A DNA stretch of 64,000 nucleotides from an uncultured Lachnospiraceae bacterium (GCA_900544445.1 UQVK01000008.1:1-64000); one strand, 5' to 3'; counted from the first letter of the stretch, positions 9,953-17,980 are shown. The notes: generated from the sequence alone by a model not told the origin. Made by a program: numbers and translations.

Positions 9953-11335
9953 ATGGACGTATTAAAAAAGGTACCCGTCAGGGAACAGGATGCTAAGGTC
10001 AGAGCGGCCAATTTTGAGGAGGTCTGCCTGGGATATAACAGAGAAGAAGCGATGGAAGAGGCTTCCAGATGCATTAACTGCAAAAACGCACAGTGTGTGA
10101 AGGGCTGTCCCGTATCCATCAACATTCCCGGCTTCATCGAGAAGGTGAAGGAAGGGGATATGGAGGCCGCCTATCAGGTGATCAGCGCTTCCTCCGCCCT
10201 TCCGGCTGTCTGCGGCCGCGTCTGCCCGCAGGAGAGCCAGTGCGAAGGAAAATGTATCAGAGGCATCAAGGGCGAGCCCATTTCCATCGGAAAGCTGGAG
10301 CGCTTTGTGGCTGACTGGGCCAGAGAGAACGGCATCAAGCCGGAAGGCGCTGCGGAAAAGAAAGGCAAGAAGGTAGCCGTGATCGGTTCCGGCCCTGCAG
10401 GCCTTACCTGCGCGGGAGATCTGGCGAAGATGGGCTACGACGTGACCATTTTTGAGGCCCTTCATGAGCCCGGCGGCGTTCTGGTTTACGGTATTCCGGA
10501 ATTCCGTCTTCCCAAGGAAGCCGTTGTGAAGAAGGAAATTGAAAACGTGAAGTCTCTTGGCGTGAAGATCGAGACCAATGTGATCGTGGGCAAATCCGTC
10601 ACCATCGACGAACTCCTGAATGAGGAAGGCTTTTCCGCCGTATTCATCGGCTCCGGCGCGGGACTTCCCAAGTTCATGGGAATCCCCGGTGAGAATGCCA
10701 ACGGCGTATTTTCCGCCAACGAATATCTGACCAGAAGCAACCTGATGAAGGCCTTCCGCGAGGATTCCGATACCCCCATCATGCGCGGTAAGAAGGTCGC
10801 TGTGGTCGGCGGCGGAAACGTGGCCATGGACGCCGCAAGAACGGCTCTGCGTCTGGGCGCTGAGGTGCATATTGTATACAGAAGAAGCGAGGAGGAGCTT
10901 CCCGCCCGTGTGGAGGAAGTGCATCATGCAAAGGAGGAAGGCATCATCTTTGATCTGCTGACCAATCCGGTGGAGATCCTGGAGGATGAAAACAACTGGG
11001 TATGCGGGATGAAGTGCATCCGGATGGAGCTGGGCGAGCCCGATGCCTCCGGCAGAAGACGCCCAGTTGAGATCCCCGGTTCCGAGTTTGTCATCGACTG
11101 CGACACGGTCATCATGTCCCTGGGAACCTCCCCGAACCCGCTGATCTCTTCCACGACCAAGGGGCTTGAGGTCAACAGAAGAAAATGTATCGTTGCCGAC
11201 GAGGAGTATGGAAAAACCTCGAAGGAAGGCGTATATGCGGGTGGAGACGCCGTGACGGGAGCTGCAACGGTAATTCTGGCGATGGGAGCCGGAAAGGCCG
11301 GCGCGAAGGGAATTGACGAATATCTGTCCAGATAA
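9953..11335 (+). CDS. nfnB: NADPH-dependent glutamate synthase-like flavoprotein, NfnB-type subunit
   Basis: 460 aa. The N-terminal domain has two groups of four cysteines (about 40, 43, 48, 52 and 87, 91, 97, 101) for [4Fe-4S] clusters. Two Rossmann motifs, IGSGPAGLTCAGD (about 144-156) and VVGGGNVAMDAART (about 283-296), bind FAD and NAD(P). This matches the GltD-like small subunit of glutamate synthase, annotated gltA in many Clostridia. No large glutaminase subunit is adjacent, whereas the NfnA-type partner sits 37 bases upstream, so an Nfn-type complex is favoured over true glutamate synthase. ATG 9953 follows GGAGG; the TTG at 9929 is less likely. Confidence 0.9.
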   Translation: MDVLKKVPVREQDAKVRAANFEEVCLGYNREEAMEEASRCINCKNAQCVKGCPVSINIPGFIEKVKEGDMEAAYQVISASSALPAVCGRVCPQESQCEGKCIRGIKGEPISIGKLERFVADWARENGIKPEGAAEKKGKKVAVIGSGPAGLTCAGDLAKMGYDVTIFEALHEPGGVLVYGIPEFRLPKEAVVKKEIENVKSLGVKIETNVIVGKSVTIDELLNEEGFSAVFIGSGAGLPKFMGIPGENANGVFSANEYLTRSNLMKAFREDSDTPIMRGKKVAVVGGGNVAMDAARTALRLGAEVHIVYRRSEEELPARVEEVHHAKEEGIIFDLLTNPVEILEDENNWVCGMKCIRMELGEPDASGRRRPVEIPGSEFVIDCDTVIMSLGTSPNPLISSTTKGLEVNRRKCIVADEEYGKTSKEGVYAGGDAVTGAATVILAMGAGKAGAKGIDEYLSR

Positions 11336-11378
11336 AATTTTTCCGGATAACGACATTTAAGGCAGCATGGAGGAGACA

Positions 11379-11687
11379 ATGGTTAATCATATTGTAATGT
11401 GGAATTTTAATCCGGAGCTTACAGAAGAGGAACGCATGGAGGCCGGCAGGAAAATCCGCCGGATGCTCCTGCACGTGGCAGAAGAGGCGAAGGGCGTATT
11501 CAGCCTTCAGGTTTATACCAATGAGCTGGCATCCAGCAACCGGGATATCGCCCTGATTTCCCGGTTTGAAACGCTGGACGATCTGGCGGCCTACCAGGTG
11601 CATCCGGAGCATGTGAAGGCGGCGTCCTATATCAAAACCGTCACCTGTGACCGCACCTGTTTTGATTACGTGGATTCGGAAGAATAA
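11379..11687 (+). CDS. Dabb (stress-responsive A/B barrel) domain protein
   Basis: 102 aa single-domain protein opening with VNHIVMWNF and including TNELASSNRDIALISRFE and YQVHPEHV, all typical of the dimeric alpha/beta-barrel Dabb family. Members are small cytosolic dimers of mostly unknown substrate. ATG 11379 follows GGAGGAGA. It lies 43 bases after the nfnB-type gene and before a zinc-ribbon protein, so it may be co-transcribed with both. No specific function can be assigned. Confidence 0.85.
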   Translation: MVNHIVMWNFNPELTEEERMEAGRKIRRMLLHVAEEAKGVFSLQVYTNELASSNRDIALISRFETLDDLAAYQVHPEHVKAASYIKTVTCDRTCFDYVDSEE

Positions 11688-11707
11688 CTGCGGAATGGAG
11701 GAGACTT

Positions 11708-12607
11708 ATGCCCTGGTGTCCCAAATGCAGAAATGAATATGTGGAAGGGATGACCGTGTGCGCGGACTGCGGCTGTGCGCTGGTGGACTCTCCGGAGGAG
11801 TTTCCCCGCGCCGGCCTGGAGCAGGGCGCGCAGGATAAAATGCAGGAGCTGGTGCGTTTCCTCACTGTGAACGGAGTCGCGGGCGTCAGGCTGGAGGAAA
11901 CGGAGCTTCCTGAGGAAAAGCTGGTCACAGTGGAGGAAAAGGAGCTTACAAGGGCCGAACGGTACAAGGCCGTTTTCCTGAAGGAGTGGGCCAGGGAACA
12001 TCCGCAGGAGCGGGAAGAAGGAATGGAGGCGTCGCCGGAGGAAATGACGGAAGCTTACGAAACAGAGCCGGAATCCGGGCAGCAGGAAGGGATGGACCGG
12101 ATGGAGACAAAGGGCCTTTCCGGCTCTGCCGTCTATGAAAACGCTTCCCAGAAGGCGGAAAGCTTCCGCTCCGGAGCCTGGATGCTGATCCTTGTGGGAG
12201 CGGCCGGCCTGATCCTTCTGGCGCTCGCCATCGCGGGCTTTCTGCCTGTGCGTCTTTCCGGATTTTCCGGAGTCCTTTCCGGCCTGGTGATGGGCGTTCT
12301 GTTTCTGGCGTTCCTTCTTTCCGGCATTTCCTCTCTGAAAACCTCCCGCCAGCTGGGAGGAAAGGCAAAGAAGGAAGCCGGACTGAGAGAGGAGCTGCTT
12401 GCCTGGTGCCGGGATCATCTTCTGGCAGAGGAAATTGACGCTTCTATCGAGGAGCTTCCGGAATCCGAGGAGGAACGCTATTTTAAACGGACGGAGCGGA
12501 TCCACAGCCTGATTGTCCGGAATTTTGAAAACCTGGATGAGGGCTGGCTGGAAGGCTTTGTGGATGAGATTTACACGGAGTATTTTGACGCGCCGGAGGA
12601 AGTATGA
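11708..12607 (+). CDS. Zinc-ribbon membrane protein of unknown function
   Basis: 299 aa. It opens with a zinc ribbon (CPKC then CADCG, residues 4-20). A region with the VEEKELTRAERYKAVFL segment and a Glu-rich linker follow. Two transmembrane helices (about 157-178 and 180-207) lie before a helical, acidic C-terminal domain. The pattern resembles DUF2007-type putative signal-transducing zinc-ribbon proteins, but that link is weak. The ATG follows GGAGGAG. Its last codon overlaps the rlmH start (ATGA), implying translational coupling. Confidence 0.75.
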   Translation: MPWCPKCRNEYVEGMTVCADCGCALVDSPEEFPRAGLEQGAQDKMQELVRFLTVNGVAGVRLEETELPEEKLVTVEEKELTRAERYKAVFLKEWAREHPQEREEGMEASPEEMTEAYETEPESGQQEGMDRMETKGLSGSAVYENASQKAESFRSGAWMLILVGAAGLILLALAIAGFLPVRLSGFSGVLSGLVMGVLFLAFLLSGISSLKTSRQLGGKAKKEAGLREELLAWCRDHLLAEEIDASIEELPESEEERYFKRTERIHSLIVRNFENLDEGWLEGFVDEIYTEYFDAPEEV

Positions 12608-13083
12608 AGTTTTCCATTTTATGTGTTGGGAAAATCAAGGAGAGTTTTTACCGGGATGCGGTCGCGGAATACGCAAAACGGCTGTCCCGCTATGGAAAGC
12701 TGGAAATTCTGGAAGTGGCGGATGAGAAGACGCCGGATGAGCCCAGTGAGGCACAGCGGCTTCAGATTCTGAAAAAGGAAGGGGAGCGGCTGAAAAAAGT
12801 TCTGGCAAAGGACGCTTTTCATGTGGCGCTTGCCATTGACGGGCAGAAGATGGATTCTGTCCGTTTTGCTGCACGGCTGGAACAGCTGGGCGTTTCCGGG
12901 GTTAGTCATGTTCAGTTTCTGATCGGAGGCTCTCTCGGCCTGGATCAGGAGCTTCTGAACGGCGCCGATCTGAAACTCAGCTTTTCCGACATGACCTTTC
13001 CCCATCAGCTCATGCGGGTGATCCTTCTGGAGCAGATTTACCGGGCGCAGCGCATCACGAGTGGGGAGCCGTATCATAAATAG
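12604..13083 (+). CDS. rlmH: 23S rRNA (pseudouridine1915-N3)-methyltransferase
   Basis: 159 aa, the exact usual length of this SPOUT-fold methyltransferase, which methylates pseudouridine 1915 in helix 69 of 23S rRNA on the 70S ribosome. The SAM-binding knot is seen in FLIGGSLGL, and the C-terminus carries HQLMRVILLEQIYRA and the terminal GEPYHK typical of the family. It starts in an ATGA overlap with the preceding gene. RlmH is highly conserved in Firmicutes, so the call is secure. Confidence 0.96.
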   Translation: MKFSILCVGKIKESFYRDAVAEYAKRLSRYGKLEILEVADEKTPDEPSEAQRLQILKKEGERLKKVLAKDAFHVALAIDGQKMDSVRFAARLEQLGVSGVSHVQFLIGGSLGLDQELLNGADLKLSFSDMTFPHQLMRVILLEQIYRAQRITSGEPYHK

Positions 13084-13092
13084 GGGGATTTC

Positions 13093-14001
13093 ATGGAAAA
13101 GATATTGCTGGATACGGACATTGGGGGAGATATTGACGACGCGATCTGTCTCGCCTACCTGCTGAAAGAACCGCAATGCGAGCTGGTTGGGATCACGACA
13201 GTCTGCGGCGAACCGGAAAAACGTGCGGCGGTGGCGGACGCAATTTGCCGGGCTGCGGGAAAACGGGTTCCGATCGTGGCAGGGCTGGATACCACCATGC
13301 AGCCCATTCCGCTGTATCCTACGCCGGACGGCGCTGATGCGTTGAAATTCTGGCCGCATGATACCTATGAAAAGGCGGATGCCCCTGCTTTTCTGTATCG
13401 GAAAATAAAGGAAAATCCCCATGAGCTGATCTTGATCGGGATTGGCAATATGACAAATATCGCTACCCTTTTCACTTCGTATCCCGATGCGGCCGGACTG
13501 CTGAAGGGGCTGTATGTCATGAACGGCTATTTCGGCGCAGAACCGCTGCCGGACCCTTATTATAACTGGAATTCCTGGGCCGATCCTGCGGCATCCGGAA
13601 TCGTGTTTTCTGCGCGCACCGCGGTACACCGTGTCGTCCCTCTGGAGGTCACGGACGGGCTTACGATAGAATCCGGGCAGGCGAAGGTTTTATTCCGGGC
13701 AGACAGTGAGCTGATGAAAGCGGTTTTTTCCTTTGGAAATGCCTGGCTGGAAAGTTCCGGGAAGCTGACGCTGCATGATCCGCTGGCGGCTGTTTCTGTG
13801 TTTTACCCGGACATCTGCCGGTTTGAACGGGGGAAGGTGCAGGTGGAGACAGAACAGGAAAGCAATATGGGCGGCACAGCCTTTTTTCCCTCTGCGGACG
13901 GAAATGTGGAGATCGCAAGAGGCGTTGACAGGGAACGGTTTTACCGCATCTTAAGCCGTACCTTATCCGGGACTTGCATCATGGGCCGCTTTATGATATG
14001 A
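13093..14001 (+). CDS. Nucleoside hydrolase (inosine-uridine preferring family)
   Basis: 302 aa. The N-terminal LLDTDIGGDIDDA holds the DxDxxxDD calcium-binding motif of the family. ILIGIGNMTNIATL and the YYNWNSWADPAASG segment match the substrate-pocket region. It should cleave ribonucleosides to base and ribose for salvage in the cytosol; base preference cannot be told. The start ATG is nine bases after rlmH, preceded by GGGGGAT. The C-terminal part is followed at once by the gene-poor region starting at 14002. Confidence 0.88.
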   Translation: MEKILLDTDIGGDIDDAICLAYLLKEPQCELVGITTVCGEPEKRAAVADAICRAAGKRVPIVAGLDTTMQPIPLYPTPDGADALKFWPHDTYEKADAPAFLYRKIKENPHELILIGIGNMTNIATLFTSYPDAAGLLKGLYVMNGYFGAEPLPDPYYNWNSWADPAASGIVFSARTAVHRVVPLEVTDGLTIESGQAKVLFRADSELMKAVFSFGNAWLESSGKLTLHDPLAAVSVFYPDICRFERGKVQVETEQESNMGGTAFFPSADGNVEIARGVDRERFYRILSRTLSGTCIMGRFMI

Positions 14002-14020
14002 TATCAGAAGTTTAAAGAAA

Positions 14021-14103
14021 GGGAGGTGGCTTGATGTCGACTGTTCGCTGATAGATGGACAATAAAAATTTTCCTCACCCACGTCTGTGTGATGAGTTTT
14101 TTT
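14021..14103 (+). pseudogene. Possible remnant of a small holin-like toxin gene with its terminator
   Basis: A strong ribosome binding site (GGGAGGTGG, 14021-14029) stands before ATG 14034, but the frame reads MSTVR and stops at 14049-14051. About 20 bases later comes an imperfect hairpin (about 14074-14096) followed by seven T. From memory, small hydrophobic 'putative holin-like toxin' genes of Firmicutes have the same GGAGGTGGCTTGATG leader and a CTCACCCACG-type terminator, with about 30 codons between. Here the hydrophobic core would be missing, which suggests an internal deletion. The comparison rests on recall, not on a search, so the call is tentative. Confidence 0.4.
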
Positions 14104-14291
14104 GTCGTACCTGTTTGCGGACAGCTTCATCCGGTCTCCTTTGATACGGAACGGATGGCGTGCTTTGCACGTCATCTGTTGTTTTCAGAGCATTTTTTCC
14201 TGGAAAGCGGCGAAGGGCAGCTTTCCTGTGTCGGAAAGCAGGATTACCGGCAAACAGGCAGACGGATAACTCAGTGAGGCGGGTTGTCCGT

Positions 14292-14332
14292 TTTTTGGTA
14301 CACAGAAAAGCTTCTTTCCTGTGTACCAAAAA
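14292..14332. repeat. Long near-perfect inverted repeat
   Basis: Fourteen-base arms (14292-14305 and 14319-14332, core GGTACACAG/CTGTGTACC) pair perfectly. After one mismatch, four more pairs continue to a three-base loop at 14311-14313. A T-run precedes and an A-run follows the core, the reverse of an intrinsic terminator, so a protein-binding palindrome or a mobile-element end is more likely than termination. Confidence 0.7.
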
Positions 14333-14345
14333 CGCTCCGCGAAGG

Positions 14346-14429
14346 ATGCGCACTCGCGCGAAAGGAAACTATTGCCTGACGGCAATCGCGCTCGGCGCGA
14401 GTGGTGCGCATGATGCGGATCGCATCATG
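14346..14429. repeat. Composite palindromic element (three hairpins)
   Basis: An outer stem is formed by ATGCGCA...CTCGCGC (14346-14359) against GCGCGAG...TGCGCAT (14395-14411), with a three-base bulge. It encloses a perfect ATTGCC-TGAC-GGCAAT hairpin (14371-14386). It runs directly into a perfect nine-base palindrome CATGATGCG-GAT-CGCATCATG (14409-14429). No T-tract follows. Such a structure resembles REP-like intergenic palindromes; copies elsewhere in the genome would settle it. Confidence 0.6.
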
Positions 14430-14516
14430 GCACACACTTTTTTATTGTCTGTCAAAAGAAAAAGGAGAAAAGAAAATGACAATCAGATCAGAAAAGACTT
14501 TACAAGGATTATTATT

Positions 14517-14915
14517 ATGGAACGTGAGAAAGAAATCGATCGGTGCCCAAACTGCGGCTGGACCTCCATGGGGGAAAGCGGCGGAAGGGATCACTGCCCT
14601 AACTGCCTGTGTGGAATTCACAGGGAAGACGTCGGATACGGGGAATGCGGCGGAACCCTGGAACCGGTGAGCGTCTGGATTAAGGAGGACGACTGCTGGG
14701 AAATCATTCAGCGATGCCGCCTGTGCGGAAAAATGACGGCTTCCGCCGTCGCTGACGACGACAACCGTATCAAGCTTTTATCAGTCGCGTCAAAGCCGCT
14801 GTCATTCCCGCCATTTCCCATTGAAAAGCTGGAAGAACTGACCAGAATTATGGGAGGCAGCGGAGAGCTTGAGAAAAGTACGACAGGAGGACATCAGAAT
14901 GAACAGAGAAAATAA
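14517..14915 (+). CDS. RNHCP-domain protein (first of a tandem pair)
   Basis: 132 aa with zinc-binding cysteines in CPNCG and in RDHCPNCLCGIH, followed by ECGGTLEPVSVW and RCRLCGKM. This is the pattern of the RNHCP domain, named for its Arg-Asn-His-Cys-Pro motif; here Asp replaces Asn. The function of the family is not known. ATG 14517 follows AAGG at 14504. A better ribosome binding site at 14463-14467 leads to ATG 14476 in a different frame (64 codons, ends 14670, no recognisable domain), so an N-terminal frameshift or leader peptide is possible. It overlaps the next gene by 17 bases. Confidence 0.7.
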   Translation: MEREKEIDRCPNCGWTSMGESGGRDHCPNCLCGIHREDVGYGECGGTLEPVSVWIKEDDCWEIIQRCRLCGKMTASAVADDDNRIKLLSVASKPLSFPPFPIEKLEELTRIMGGSGELEKSTTGGHQNEQRK

Positions 14916-15312
14916 GAAACGAAAATATGACAAAAAATACTTCAGAACGCATCCCTGCACGGATTCCTTTACCTGCAGGGTCTGCGGCTGGCCGGTGGTT
15001 TCGGCAGGAGCCGGGAGCGACCACAGAAACCACTGCCCCAACTGTCTGTACAGCGTCCATCTGGATGAGGAGCCGGGTGACCGGGAATCCAGCTGCCACG
15101 GCCGCATGGAACCCATCGGCGTATGGGTCAGGAAAAACGGGGAATGGGCCATCATCCATAGATGTGTGAAGTGTGGAAAAATCGCTTCCAACCGCACCGC
15201 AGCGGACGATAATCCGATGAAGCTCATGGCGCTTGCCATGCGGCCGTTCGGCAGCACGGCGATTTCGCGGGATGCGATCAGGGGGATGACGGCCGCCATG
15301 GAACGCAGGTGA
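14899..15312 (+). CDS. RNHCP-domain protein (second of a tandem pair)
   Basis: 137 aa. It has the full motif HRNHCPNCLYSVH, preceded by CRVCG and followed by GDRESSCHGRMEPIGVW and RCVKCGKI. The conserved DDNP and the following MKLMALAMRP segment also fit the family. ATG 14899 is preceded by AGGAGG and lies inside the end of the previous gene, so the two paralogues are translationally linked. The two proteins share only the zinc-binding core, which points to an old duplication. The role is unknown; zinc-dependent nucleic-acid binding is a guess from the fold type. Confidence 0.82.
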   Translation: MNRENKKRKYDKKYFRTHPCTDSFTCRVCGWPVVSAGAGSDHRNHCPNCLYSVHLDEEPGDRESSCHGRMEPIGVWVRKNGEWAIIHRCVKCGKIASNRTAADDNPMKLMALAMRPFGSTAISRDAIRGMTAAMERR

Positions 15313-15353
15313 ACGGCCGTCCCGCAATATTATGTTTGGAAATGGAGGAAAAA

Positions 15354-16304
15354 ATGAATGTTCGGATCAGATCCCTGTATCTGTGTGTGACGGATATGGA
15401 CAGGGCGATTGACTTTTATGAAAAATTTCTGGAAAGGTCGGTTCTGAAAAGGGATGAGGTGTACAGCGTATTTGAGGCGGACGGCTTTCGTCTCGGGCTG
15501 TTTGCCTTTCAGAAGGCAGGAGAGGCGCATACGTTTGGCAGCAACTGCCTGCCCAGCATCGAGGTGGAGGATCTTGAGACGCTGCGGCAGAAGCTTTCCG
15601 GCCTTCCCGTCTGTTTTCCTCTTACCAGAATCGGAAGCAACTGGGTTGCGGAATTCGTGGACAGCGAAGGAAACCATATCGAGCTGACCGCTCCGGTGAG
15701 AGAGACAGATGCGGGCAGTATGCCGCAGGCCGGAGAGACACCGGCGGAGGGAAGTCCGGATTTCTGGCAGGAAGGAGCGGTATATTATGAATGGGGAAAG
15801 ATCCGGATCCGTGCCATCAGAGAGCCGGACCCTCAGGTGATCTGTGCGGAGGAAGTGGCCCAGGGATGGGAGAATCAGAAGGAGGATAAATATTACAAAA
15901 GGATTGCGGATCATGCGGCGCATAAGTCGATCAGCATGGTGGCGGAATATGAGGGGAACACGGCAGGCTATATCAATGTGTATCCAAACGCCCTCTGGGG
16001 CCCCTTCGGCGGCAGCGGCTGGTGCGAGATTGTGGATTTCGGCGTGCTGGAAAAATACCGCCGCCGGGGGATCGGCACCGCTCTCATGGACTGTGCGGAA
16101 AAAATCGCCGGGACATTCGCGGATACGGTCTATCTGGCGGTCGGTCTGCATGACGGCTATGGAAGCGCCCAGCGGATGTACTGTAAGCGCGGCTATCTTC
16201 CGGACGGCTCCGGCGTCTGGTATCAAAACGCTCCCGCAGAGGCATACGGGCAGGTATGCAATGACGACGATCTGAATCTGTATTTCAGCAAACGGTTGAG
16301 ATGA
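15354..16304 (+). CDS. Fusion of a VOC (glyoxalase-like) domain and a GNAT acetyltransferase
   Basis: 316 aa. The N-terminal half (about 1-120) is a VOC fold: YLCVTDMDRAIDFYEKFL at the start and EFVDSEGNHIELTAP at the end, typical of glyoxalase/bleomycin-resistance proteins, with a Glu ligand in GNHIEL. A Gly/Pro/Glu linker follows. The C-terminal half (about 150-316) is a GNAT domain with the acetyl-CoA motif YRRRGIGTALM near residue 240 and a late GYGSAQRMYCKRGY segment. ATG 15354 is preceded by GGAGGA; an ATG at 15309 lacks a site. A binding fold fused to an acetyltransferase suggests small-molecule modification, perhaps detoxification, but the substrate is unknown. Confidence 0.85.
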   Translation: MNVRIRSLYLCVTDMDRAIDFYEKFLERSVLKRDEVYSVFEADGFRLGLFAFQKAGEAHTFGSNCLPSIEVEDLETLRQKLSGLPVCFPLTRIGSNWVAEFVDSEGNHIELTAPVRETDAGSMPQAGETPAEGSPDFWQEGAVYYEWGKIRIRAIREPDPQVICAEEVAQGWENQKEDKYYKRIADHAAHKSISMVAEYEGNTAGYINVYPNALWGPFGGSGWCEIVDFGVLEKYRRRGIGTALMDCAEKIAGTFADTVYLAVGLHDGYGSAQRMYCKRGYLPDGSGVWYQNAPAEAYGQVCNDDDLNLYFSKRLR

Positions 16305-16381
16305 AGAGCCAGAGAAGACAGCGGAAGGGGCATTTCGAGGAAAAGGGTATGGGCCATGCCGTGACGGTCATATACTGAAGC

Positions 16382-16696
16382 ATGAGCAGAATTGGAAGAA
16401 AAAAGAGAAGAGAGAGCGCGGATCAGCGGCCCGTATTCGGAAGGAAAGAACAGCTGGCGGAGTCCCTGAAGCTTCCCAAGGATATGCTTCTGGGCGCCTC
16501 CATTCTGACCATGACGGGCAGTCATGAACTCTGGGTGGAAAATTATAAAGGAATCATTGAATATACGCCCCAGTCCATTATCCTGCAGGCGAAAACCGGA
16601 CAGATTTCCATCTGCGGCTGCGGGCTGGTCATTGACTATTACACCAACGAGGATATGAAGATCATCGGGGATATCAGATGCGTCAGCTACTTATGA
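16382..16696 (+). CDS. yqfC: Sporulation protein YqfC (YabP/YqfC family)
   Basis: 104 aa, close to the family's usual length. After a basic N-terminus it has LKLPKDMLLGASILTMTGSHELWVENYKGIIEY, followed by IRVCGCGL-like (here ISICGCGLVIDYYTNEDMKI) and GDIRCVSYL, a clear YqfC pattern. It is followed by yqfD, phoH and ybeY in the same order as in other Firmicutes. The start ATG 16382 has only a weak upstream site (CTGAAG). It is normally expressed in the mother cell; no clear sigma-E promoter is visible in the 77-base gap upstream. Confidence 0.87.
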   Translation: MSRIGRKKRRESADQRPVFGRKEQLAESLKLPKDMLLGASILTMTGSHELWVENYKGIIEYTPQSIILQAKTGQISICGCGLVIDYYTNEDMKIIGDIRCVSYL

Positions 16697-16714
16697 CCGG
16701 GCGGAGGTAAGGAT

Positions 16715-17965
16715 GTGTTGGATGTGAAAGAATTTTTCCGGTATCTGCAGGGCTATCTGAAGATCAGGGTATGGGGCTATTCCCCGGAGCGCTTCATGAA
16801 CCTGTGCAGCAACCGCGGCATCCTGCTGTGGGACATCACGCGCCGGGAAGCGGATTATCTGATGTATATCAGTCTCTCCGGCTTCTTCCGGCTTCGCCCG
16901 GTTGTGAGAAAGACGGGAACGCGGGTCGCGATTCTGGAACGGTGCGGCCTGCCCTTTCTGCTTCGCAGAATGCGGAAAAGAAAGGTTTTTGTCATGGGGC
17001 TTCCGGCCTGTCTCGCCTTTCTCATCATCATGTCACGTTTTATCTGGGCCATCGATTTTGAAGGGAACAGAGCGGTTACGGACGACATGCTCATGGATTT
17101 CCTGGTGGAAAACGGCGTGGAGTACGGAACGGCAAGAAGCGGGATAGATATTGAGCGTCTGGAGGAAAAGCTGCGGGAAACCTTTGACGGGATCACCTGG
17201 ACCTCCGTCACCATAGACGGGACGAGACTGATTGTGAATGTCCGGGAAAACGACCTGGTCATGACGGAGGAGGAAACGAAGGAAGCGCTTGACGGATACC
17301 CCGGAAGCGATCTTCTGGCCACCCAGGATGGAACGGTGGTCTCCATTCTGACCAGAAAGGGCGTGCCGCAGGTGACCGCCGGGATGGAGGTGAAAAAGGG
17401 AGATGTTCTCGTGTCCGGAGCCGTTCCCGTCCTTGCGGATGACGGTACCGTAAGAGAATACCAGTACTGCCACGCCGATGCGGATGTGGTGGTCTCCTAT
17501 GAGGTGACCTATGAGGAAACGCTTGCGCTGAACTACGAATATAAAAATTATACGGGGAGGGAAAAGAAGGATTTTTTTCTTTCTTTCGGGGGAAGACAGT
17601 TTGTATTCCGGCTGGGAGGCTGCTCTTTCCTGAAATATGATACCGTGATGGATGCCAGACAGCTGAAGGTCCTGGGACAGATTTATCTGCCTTTTTACTA
17701 TGGTTTTGAGGTGAAAAGGGAATACCTTGAGGTGGAGGCAGTGTATCAGAAAGAACAGGCAGAGGAGATCCTGGAAGGGCGTCTGGAGAAAAAAATTGAA
17801 GGTTTGTATGATTTGGGGGTTCAAATCATGCAAAAAAATGTTACAATAAATACAGTCGGCGGTTCTGTATTCCTAAATGCATCGCTTGATGTGGAAGGAA
17901 AAACCGGTCAGTCAAGACCGCTGTCCGGTAAGCAGCCGGAACCGGCTGACGAAGAGGAAACGTAA
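16715..17965 (+). CDS. yqfD: Sporulation protein YqfD
   Basis: 416 aa. The N-terminal cytosolic region has NLCSNRGILLWDI, and one membrane helix (about 91-107) follows. Then comes a POTRA/FtsQ-like extracytoplasmic region (VENGVEYGTARSGID, TWTSVTIDGTRLIVNVREND) and a C-terminal beta-rich region. The match to YqfD (stage IV family) and its position after yqfC make the call secure. The start is GTG 16715 after GGAGGTA; an ATG at 16713 is in another frame. YqfD is a mother-cell sporulation protein. Confidence 0.9.
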   Translation: MLDVKEFFRYLQGYLKIRVWGYSPERFMNLCSNRGILLWDITRREADYLMYISLSGFFRLRPVVRKTGTRVAILERCGLPFLLRRMRKRKVFVMGLPACLAFLIIMSRFIWAIDFEGNRAVTDDMLMDFLVENGVEYGTARSGIDIERLEEKLRETFDGITWTSVTIDGTRLIVNVRENDLVMTEEETKEALDGYPGSDLLATQDGTVVSILTRKGVPQVTAGMEVKKGDVLVSGAVPVLADDGTVREYQYCHADADVVVSYEVTYEETLALNYEYKNYTGREKKDFFLSFGGRQFVFRLGGCSFLKYDTVMDARQLKVLGQIYLPFYYGFEVKREYLEVEAVYQKEQAEEILEGRLEKKIEGLYDLGVQIMQKNVTINTVGGSVFLNASLDVEGKTGQSRPLSGKQPEPADEEET

Positions 17966-17980
17966 AGACGGGAGCAGTCA

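Larger units (their letters stand above)
14104..14516 (+). other. Gene-poor stretch with dense palindromes
   Basis: Between the possible toxin remnant and the first RNHCP gene no credible protein is seen. The 251-codon open frame that spans it only looks protein-like from 14517 on. The stretch contains a CTTTCC/GGAAAG hairpin at 14221-14238, the long inverted repeat at 14292-14332 and the composite palindromes at 14346-14429, followed by an AT-richer segment leading into the ribosome binding sites. It appears to be accessory or decayed DNA. Confidence 0.5.

Noticed and set aside
14160..14516. Upstream extension of the first RNHCP gene by 119 codons
   Set aside because: This part crosses the palindromes and has no protein-like composition; a ribosome site precedes ATG 14517.
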